11,246 bases of DNA. Origin: Dehalococcoidia bacterium (lineage in GTDB: Bacteria; Chloroflexota; Dehalococcoidia; UBA1151; UBA1328). Below are positions 5,888 through 11,246 of the stretch, piece after piece. Both the position numbers and the translations under genes were made by a program. The notes beneath the pieces were generated by a model. That model was not told the origin of the DNA. It ran no database searches and saw nothing but the letters and a program-made list of their open reading frames with translations. The stretch's first letter is position 1. Each line of letters begins with the position of its first letter. The DNA is taken from the NCBI GenBank assembly GCA_030745955.1, contig JASLNQ010000047.1, forward strand, positions 1 to 11,246. Direction: 5' to 3'.

Positions 5888-8800
5888 CTAACTCGAAAAC
5901 GGCTCGGGCCGCCCGAGATAGTACCCCTGTGCGTACTCGATTCCGCACTCGGCAAGGAACTCCATTGTCGCTTCGTCCTGCACAAACTCCGCGATGACCT
6001 CGACACCAATATCGTGAGCCAGCTTTGCCAGGGCCGAGACGAACTCCCGGTCCGCCTCACTTTCAGCGAGGTCTTTCACCAGGATGCCGTCCAGCTTCAG
6101 ATATTCGAACCTGAGTTCCCTCACCTTCGCCAACGAAGTCGCCCCGCTCCCAAAATCGTCAATCGCCAGCTTGAACCCGGCATCGTGCAACGCTTCGGCC
6201 ATGTCTGCTGCAAAGCTATCGTCCTGCATGGCCGCAGTTTCAGTGATCTCCACGGTGATCGCCTCATGCGGCACGCTGTGTGAATCGGCCTGTTCACACA
6301 GATAGCTCGCGATCTCGCGGCCAACCGACCGGCCCGATACGTTGATAGCCAGGTGCAACGGCTCCTCGACGTCGCTGCGAGATCTCCATGTCTCCATCGC
6401 CCGCGCCACAACCCACCGGTCGATCTGTTGCACAAGGTTTAGCGACTCTGCCTGCGGGATGAACTCTATGGGCGAGCGCAACGAACCGTCTTCGTTCACC
6501 ATGCGGATCAGCACTTCGCTATGGCCGAGCGACCTGTCGGCCACCGAGACGATCGGCTGGCTGAACAACTGGAACCGGTCGTCGGCCAGCGCGTCCAGGA
6601 TCATTGAAGTGGTCTTCTGCAAGCTGGCCGACGAGTCTCCTGCGTCCTCACCCGGATCATATAAATGAGTCGAGTTACGGCCCAGCCTCTGCGCATTCCG
6701 TACCGCCTCATCGAGGAACACCGTAATCCGGTCGGCACTGGCACTTCCGCCTGCCCCCACGCCCACCTCTGCCTCGGGTTCGGAGACCGGCAGCATAACA
6801 ATGCCAGCAGTGCCCGATACATGGACGCGCTCGTCGCCAGCGGTAACGGAACTATCGAGAATCGAGCGCAGCAACGATCCGGCATTGGTCAGGGCAGTGT
6901 CGGAGTCGACGCCGCGAAGTACAAAACTAAATTCTTCGTCTCCGGTCCGGCAAGACATTGTTGAGGATGGCAGATTCATGCGCATGGTTTCGGCGATCTC
7001 GCGCAGTAACTGGTTTCCGATTTCGTAACCGTGGGCGTTGCTGATGTGCTGGAATCCGTCCAGGGCGACCTTCACCGCAGCGCTGGACTCACCGAGACTG
7101 GATGCAAGGACCTGCTCGACCTGGAGTGAAGTCCTGAACAGGCCCAGGTTCCCAAGGTTGGTCATCTCATCGGAGAACTCAGGGGTCACTCGGTCGGCGT
7201 AGCCCGCTTCGTCCCCGGGGTCAGTGGCTCCAAGGCGACCCGACAATGCGATGAACCTGCCGACAAGCGGCTTCATGCCAAGCTCGACAGCGATGGCAAT
7301 TCCCCGGTCCCTGAGCGCGATCGCTTTTTCGCGATCACCGGGTTCGTCGGAATCGAGTAGCGTCCCGGCATAGTCGTGGCAGGTCCAGGCCACTTCCATT
7401 CGGTAACCCGCATTGCCCGTAAATTCGAGAGCGGCTTCGAAGTGAGCAGCTACCTCATCACGCATCCCGCCGGCATGTGCCAGCAAGCCCAGCAAACGGT
7501 CTCCACTGAGCGGAAATGCCCAGCCGGCCAGGATCCCACGCAGGTGCTGAAGATGCTGGTAATACCTCGCGGCAACCTCGGCGTCGTCAGTCACAACCGC
7601 CGCCAGGCCGATAGCCACTGCAGCGTTCGCCTGCACAAAGGGATTTATTTTCGGCTCGGTAAGAATCGAACGGGCCATTTCGCCAGCCCTGACCGCATCG
7701 GCCGACCGGTCCATCAGTTGAGCCGCCAGCGCCAGGAAGAAGGCGTTGTTGGACCGCTGAAGCAGGACCGGGCTCGTTTGCCCTTCCTCCAGCGACGCCT
7801 GGATGCGTTCGTCGACCCCCGCTCGTTTCTCGGTATGCCATGCGCCGATGCCAACCCCCAGGCGAATCACGGCGTCCTCGGGGTACTCCGTGTCCAGGAC
7901 CTCGCCGAGTTCATCGACTTTCATCGCATCACCACGCAAAAGCGCAATAGTGTGCTGTGTCCAGGCAAAGCCCCACACCGATCCGTACCGCTGTTCCAGG
8001 CGCCTCTGCGCCTCCGTGTGCTCCCAACCCGCAACCGGATCGCCGAGGGTAACCAGCGCCGACGCTACGGCGAAGTGGCATGCTATTTCCTCGGTGGCCT
8101 GGCCCGTTTCACCAGCAATCTCGATAGCCCGGTTGCCAAACTCGATACCGTCCCGGAAATTCCCGGTGGAAACACGGCTCGCCATCAGACCCACGAGGGC
8201 ACGGCACTCAAGCTGCTTGTCACCCGTGCGCTGTGCGATCTCTAGGGACCTCTCCAGGGCATCGAGTGACTTCGCAATGTCCTGTTCCTCAAGCCTGACA
8301 GCATCGCCATACTGCTTGAGCAGGTGACCCGCCTCAGTCGATTCCGGATCAACCATTTCGAGTGCACGGGAATACACCCTCGCAGTCCCATGGATCCAGA
8401 ACTGCGTGAAGTCGCCTGACTGAACCGCAACGGTTACGGCCGATTGTGAATCTCCAAGTTCGTCGTAAATGTCGAACGCCTGCGCGGTCTTGTCCCACCC
8501 GCGCTGGATATCCGGGTATGTGAGGGACAGCAGTTCGGCCCGACCCAGACCCGCCAGGACCGTAGCCCGCTCGGCACCCGGAGCGCTTTCCGCGAGTGAA
8601 TCGTGCGCCTGCTCAAAGTAAGACCGAGCTTCGATCCAGGCGTACGAAACCGCAGCCTTTTCGCCGGCAAGGCGAGCGTACAGGGCAACCTTCTCTTCGC
8701 CCACCACCGCCTCTGCCTCGGAACAGTGATGAGCAAGTTCAGCAACGTGTTCGCTCAAGTCGTTCGCGTAGAGCTCTTCGATCGCATTGACGATGCGGGC

Positions 8801-9934
8801 CTGGAGGCGGGCACGGCGACCGGTGGTCAGCTCCTCGGCGAGTGTTTGCTGGATCAGGGCATGGGTGAACTCGTAGCGATCCTTCGGACCTTGCGCTTCC
8901 CTGACCGCGCCGGTAGCGATCGCCTCTTCGATGAGGTCGAGCATCGCGTCGTCGGACAGCTCCTCGTTCACTGCAGCGAGAAGGTCGAAATCAAACACGC
9001 GCCCGATGACCGCCGCCGACCGCAGCACCACGTTGGATTCTTCCGAAAGATGGTTCAGCCGAACTCCGATCGCCTCACGGACTCCCTCTGGGATCCTGAA
9101 ACTCACGTCATCGAGACTCCCACCCCTGCTAGCAGCCTCCTGAGCCAGGTCACGTGTCACCTCGCCAATGAAGAACGGGTTTCCTTCAGTGCGTTTATGA
9201 ATCTCCTCGATCAGACCGGGCGGCGGCGTGATGTCCCCCACGGCCCCAACGAGATGCCCGACGGCGTCGCTTTCGAGGCCGCGTAATGAAATTCGCTGAA
9301 ATCCGCGCATACGCGCCAGGGTGCCCAGCGTTTCGGAAAGCGGGTGTCGTCGTGACAGCTCCCCGTCGCGGTAACCCCCGATGATAAGCATCGGTCTTGT
9401 CGCTATCTCGCGGGCGACGAACTGCAGCAGGTCCAGCGAGGCGCGATCGGCCCAGTGCAGGTCGTCGAGCACGAGAACCAGTGGCTGCGACGCCGCAATG
9501 TCGTTCAGGAGTGTTGTGATCGAGTCGAACAGGCGAAAGCGCGCCAGCCTGGGTTCAACTTCGGGCGCCGGTTCGAGGTCAGGCAGCACATCGCCTATCT
9601 CTGGAATGATCTCCGCGATCACGGCGCTCCCGGCGTTCACCGCTTTCAATGTCGCCTCTGAGGGATCGATTAGCAGTGAACGGACCGCCTGGACCCACGG
9701 CCAGTAGGGCGGCGCTCCACCGCCCTCGTGACAGGCACCCCTTGCGACTCGCACGCCCTGCGCACGCGCAACTATCTCCAGCTCTTCGGTCAGGCGGGTC
9801 TTGCCGATGCCCGGCTCGCCCCCGAGCATCACGAGTCCGCCGCGACCGTCCGAAGCGCCATCAAGCGCGGTCGTCAGTTCGCCCATCTCGCGCCCGCGCC
9901 CGACGAAGGGGTCGTCAGCGGTGGCAGTCGGCAT
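5888..9934 (-). CDS. STAND-type AAA ATPase/TPR sensor fused to degenerate GGDEF and intact EAL domains
   Basis: This 1348-residue soluble protein has four parts. An AAA_16/MalT-like ATPase (about 10-400) shows Walker A GGEPGIGKT (38-46), Walker B LVLDDLHWAD (154-163) and RTEGNPFF (248-255). A helical, Ala-rich TPR-like region (about 400-900) follows. A GGDEF domain (about 925-1095) reads GDEEF (998-1002) and lacks two metal-binding Asp positions, where A957 and N974 stand. The C-terminal EAL domain (about 1110-1345) keeps E1140 (as EVL), N1198, E1229, D1259-D1260 (DDFGSG), K1280, E1316 and Q1336. Established family knowledge says such EAL domains hydrolyse cyclic-di-GMP; I infer the ATPase/TPR part senses a ligand or partner and controls that activity. 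There is no membrane segment and no DNA-binding HTH, unlike MalT/LuxR relatives. The ATG at 9934 has GGAG nine bases upstream; a GTG at 9955 in the same frame lacks one. The gene stands alone. Confidence 0.9.
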   Translation of the reverse strand: MPTATADDPFVGRGREMGELTTALDGASDGRGGLVMLGGEPGIGKTRLTEELEIVARAQGVRVARGACHEGGGAPPYWPWVQAVRSLLIDPSEATLKAVNAGSAVIAEIIPEIGDVLPDLEPAPEVEPRLARFRLFDSITTLLNDIAASQPLVLVLDDLHWADRASLDLLQFVAREIATRPMLIIGGYRDGELSRRHPLSETLGTLARMRGFQRISLRGLESDAVGHLVGAVGDITPPPGLIEEIHKRTEGNPFFIGEVTRDLAQEAASRGGSLDDVSFRIPEGVREAIGVRLNHLSEESNVVLRSAAVIGRVFDFDLLAAVNEELSDDAMLDLIEEAIATGAVREAQGPKDRYEFTHALIQQTLAEELTTGRRARLQARIVNAIEELYANDLSEHVAELAHHCSEAEAVVGEEKVALYARLAGEKAAVSYAWIEARSYFEQAHDSLAESAPGAERATVLAGLGRAELLSLTYPDIQRGWDKTAQAFDIYDELGDSQSAVTVAVQSGDFTQFWIHGTARVYSRALEMVDPESTEAGHLLKQYGDAVRLEEQDIAKSLDALERSLEIAQRTGDKQLECRALVGLMASRVSTGNFRDGIEFGNRAIEIAGETGQATEEIACHFAVASALVTLGDPVAGWEHTEAQRRLEQRYGSVWGFAWTQHTIALLRGDAMKVDELGEVLDTEYPEDAVIRLGVGIGAWHTEKRAGVDERIQASLEEGQTSPVLLQRSNNAFFLALAAQLMDRSADAVRAGEMARSILTEPKINPFVQANAAVAIGLAAVVTDDAEVAARYYQHLQHLRGILAGWAFPLSGDRLLGLLAHAGGMRDEVAAHFEAALEFTGNAGYRMEVAWTCHDYAGTLLDSDEPGDREKAIALRDRGIAIAVELGMKPLVGRFIALSGRLGATDPGDEAGYADRVTPEFSDEMTNLGNLGLFRTSLQVEQVLASSLGESSAAVKVALDGFQHISNAHGYEIGNQLLREIAETMRMNLPSSTMSCRTGDEEFSFVLRGVDSDTALTNAGSLLRSILDSSVTAGDERVHVSGTAGIVMLPVSEPEAEVGVGAGGSASADRITVFLDEAVRNAQRLGRNSTHLYDPGEDAGDSSASLQKTTSMILDALADDRFQLFSQPIVSVADRSLGHSEVLIRMVNEDGSLRSPIEFIPQAESLNLVQQIDRWVVARAMETWRSRSDVEEPLHLAINVSGRSVGREIASYLCEQADSHSVPHEAITVEITETAAMQDDSFAADMAEALHDAGFKLAIDDFGSGATSLAKVRELRFEYLKLDGILVKDLAESEADREFVSALAKLAHDIGVEVIAEFVQDEATMEFLAECGIEYAQGYYLGRPEPFSS

Positions 9935-9943
9935 CAGTGGTGT

Positions 9944-9947
9944 CTCC
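9944..9947 (-). promoter_or_regulatory. Ribosome binding site that decides the ATPase gene start
   Basis: On the minus strand CCTGGAG precedes the ATG at 9932-9934 with nine bases between GGAG and the start codon. The GTG at 9953-9955 seven codons upstream in the same frame has no comparable site, so the ATG is preferred. The 233 bases from 9935 to 10167 contain no credible gene, and I could not assign a promoter in them. Confidence 0.55.
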
Positions 9948-10167
9948 AGGTTCACCCGAATTACGTCGGCATGATAAGCGAATTAGGTTACGGCAGCACA
10001 GCGTTTGCGCACCGGGTCGGCAGCGGTTCGCTCCGCGCGGTACCGACCGGTCAGCAAACGAGAACCACGAATGCAGGAGCGGCGATAGTCAATCCGTACC
10101 ACTACTGAAACCGGCCGTAAGCGATTACGACGACCTGCGATCCGACACGACCGAGAACCCTCAGCTT

Positions 10168-11019
10168 TCAGCCCTCGGTTGTTATCGGCAGGTCGTCCCG
10201 GTTGCCCCATTCGTGCCACGAGCCGTCGTAGACTTTCACACTTTCGTACCCGAGGAGTTCGTGGAGCACAAACCACGAGTGCGAGGCGCGGACCCCGGAC
10301 TGGCACATCGTGAAAACGACAATGTCGCCCTCGATTCCTTCGCCTTCGTAAAGTAACCGCAGCTCAGATACCGGCAGAAATTCCCCATCCGCGTTTACCG
10401 TACGGTTCCAGTTGACATTGACTGCTCCCGGGACGTGACCGACAAAGTCCGACCGGACATCCTCACCGGCGTATTCCTCGGGCGTGCGTACGTCACAAAC
10501 GATCTTTGCCGGATCATTGATCGCAATCACCACTTCTTCCCAGCTTGCGATCAGGCTGGTATTCGGCGCGTCTTTAAAAATGTATGTGGAAGCAGCAGGT
10601 GTGACCGGTGTTGTCGAGGTATCGAAACCGCTGGCGCTCCAGTGCGCCCACGCGCCGTCGAGGAGCCGGGTGTCGCCATGACCGTAGACATCCATGGCCC
10701 AGAGTGCCCGGGCCGACCACAGGCTGGTCGACCCGTCATAGAAAACGACGGTTGAACCGGCATCGACGCCCAGTTCCGAAAGCGCAGAGGCAACGTGACC
10801 GGCAGCCGGCAGCATCCCCGGAACACCATTCTCATCCACTTCCTGGAAGGTCGGTTTCGCCGCCAGCTGTACGGCACCCGGAATGTGACCGGCTGCGTAG
10901 TCTCCCTCGCCCCGGAGGTCGACTATCACGATGCTGTCGTCACCAAGGTTGTTGCTCAACCAGTCGGCGGAGACGAGTCGACCGGGATTTGCATACCCGC
11001 TTGTGTCACACGCACCCAC
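10168..11019 (-). CDS. Double-rhodanese sulfurtransferase, cut off from its lipoprotein signal by an in-frame TAG
   Basis: This 283-residue body of a thiosulfate/3-mercaptopyruvate-type sulfurtransferase has two rhodanese domains. The N-terminal one (about 14-135) includes DLRGEGDYAAGHIPGA (34-49) and YDGSTSLWSARALW (94-107), with no Cys at the loop, as is usual for the inactive domain. The C-terminal one (about 155-280) includes DVRTPEEY (176-183) and the active loop CQSGVRA (239-245), whose Cys would carry the persulfide. Family enzymes move sulfane sulfur from thiosulfate or mercaptopyruvate to thiol acceptors. The only start codon here is a GTG at 11017-11019 without a Shine-Dalgarno site. 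The same frame continues upstream through five codons to a TAG (11035-11037) and then a complete lipoprotein signal peptide. The intact ancestor was therefore probably an exported, lipid-anchored enzyme of about 323 residues, beginning at 11139. As it stands it is a nonsense-interrupted gene, or an internally started cytoplasmic enzyme. Confidence 0.85.
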   Translation of the reverse strand: MGACDTSGYANPGRLVSADWLSNNLGDDSIVIVDLRGEGDYAAGHIPGAVQLAAKPTFQEVDENGVPGMLPAAGHVASALSELGVDAGSTVVFYDGSTSLWSARALWAMDVYGHGDTRLLDGAWAHWSASGFDTSTTPVTPAASTYIFKDAPNTSLIASWEEVVIAINDPAKIVCDVRTPEEYAGEDVRSDFVGHVPGAVNVNWNRTVNADGEFLPVSELRLLYEGEGIEGDIVVFTMCQSGVRASHSWFVLHELLGYESVKVYDGSWHEWGNRDDLPITTEG

Positions 11020-11034
11020 ACGTTCTGAATTCGA

Positions 11035-11139
11035 CTAACCCGGCGTCATTTCGTCAGATGTACAGGCCGCGAATACTGCGGTAGCTGCAAACAACGCCGT
11101 AATGGCTACCAATCGCAGTAACTTAATTCGAACGGTCAC
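11035..11139 (-). pseudogene. Lipoprotein signal-peptide segment of the interrupted sulfurtransferase
   Basis: A GTG at 11137-11139 begins a 34-residue frame with a charged N-region (VRIKLLR), a hydrophobic core (LVAITALFAATAVFA) and a lipobox-like FAAC ending at Cys26, followed by a Ser/Thr/Asp-rich tail (TSDEMTPG) and TAG at 11035-11037. Its frame is identical to that of the rhodanese body, with only five codons between the TAG and that body's first start codon. The excellent ribosome site before this GTG, against none before 11019, says this is the true start of the sulfurtransferase gene. Reading it as a separate 34-residue lipoprotein is possible but less likely. Confidence 0.75.
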
Positions 11140-11146
11140 ACTGCTT

Positions 11147-11151
11147 CTCCC
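11147..11151 (-). promoter_or_regulatory. Ribosome binding site of the lipoprotein sulfurtransferase
   Basis: GGGAG (within CCGGGAGAAGCAGT) lies seven bases before the GTG at 11139 on the minus strand. It is one of the best such sites in the window and supports translation starting at the signal peptide. Confidence 0.6.
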
Positions 11152-11183
11152 GGTGGAATTGTCTTCAGTCGAGCGCGGGCGCG

Positions 11184-11200
11184 ATATAAGGATTTTGATT
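11184..11200 (-). promoter_or_regulatory. AT-rich island, weak -10 candidate upstream of the sulfurtransferase
   Basis: On the minus strand, AATCAAAATCCTTATATC stands out as AT-rich against GC-rich flanks about 45-60 bases before the GTG at 11139. TTATAT (11184-11189) could serve as a -10 box. I see no convincing -35 partner, so this is only a position where a promoter is likely. Confidence 0.22.
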
Positions 11201-11246
11201 GCCAGTTCGCCCGGACCCGGGTGTCGTCAGCCAACAATCCGTCTTC

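Noticed and set aside
7376..8245. Long plus-strand open frame (289 codons) opposite the TPR region
   Set aside because: It lies wholly antisense to the ATPase/EAL gene, shows no recognisable domain, and its composition is that of a mirror frame in GC-rich coding DNA.
8603..9286. Plus-strand open frame of 227 codons opposite the ATPase domain
   Set aside because: It is fully antisense to a well-supported gene with clear motifs, has no family resemblance, and is typical of GC-rich shadow frames.
11035..11037. TAG as a recoded sense codon (for example pyrrolysine or amber suppression)
   Set aside because: TAG is the ordinary stop of the epimerase, SDR, first acetyltransferase, small protein and ATPase genes here, and no recoding element is visible next to it.

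Overview
The window looks like bacterial chromosome at roughly 60% GC. Coding is mixed across both strands, TAG is the commonest stop codon (five of the seven intact genes) and Shine-Dalgarno sites are clear in front of several genes. The gene mix is two SDR/epimerase-type oxidoreductases, a tandem pair of Eis-like acetyltransferases, a large AAA ATPase-TPR-GGDEF-EAL protein and an exported double-rhodanese sulfurtransferase. Intergenic palindromes of the CTCCCTG..AGGGAG type are also present. Together these recall Chloroflexota such as marine SAR202-like lineages, or possibly Actinobacteria. That assignment is inference from gene content, because no taxonomic marker is present.

Layout. Positions 1-167 are a leader with a strong but abortive divergent translation start on the minus strand. 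An NAD-dependent epimerase/dehydratase (168-1097, +) converges on an SDR oxidoreductase (1344-2102, -) across a 246-base gap holding inverted-repeat material. Divergent from the SDR lie two adjacent Eis-like GNAT acetyltransferases (2210-3454 and 3479-4711, +), which probably form one transcription unit. Positions 4712-5027 hold no gene, only a set of hairpins and palindromic repeats. A small protein (5028-5492, +), possibly a decayed GIY-YIG-like domain, is followed at once by the orphaned C-terminal quarter of a copper nitrite reductase, nirK (about 5495-5788, +). On the minus strand a 1348-residue STAND-type ATPase/TPR/degenerate GGDEF/EAL signalling protein fills 5888-9934. Positions 9935-10167 show no gene. 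A double-rhodanese sulfurtransferase (10168-11019, -) ends the window; its lipoprotein signal peptide (11038-11139) is in the same frame but separated from it by one TAG codon.

The genes do not form one obvious pathway; this is an accessory-looking stretch of small-molecule-modifying enzymes and signalling. The most notable points are two decayed or interrupted genes (nirK and the lipoprotein sulfurtransferase) and the fusion of a MalT-like sensor ATPase to a cyclic-di-GMP module whose GGDEF half looks dead and whose EAL half keeps every catalytic residue I could check. I saw no rRNA, tRNA, CRISPR array, transposase or phage gene.
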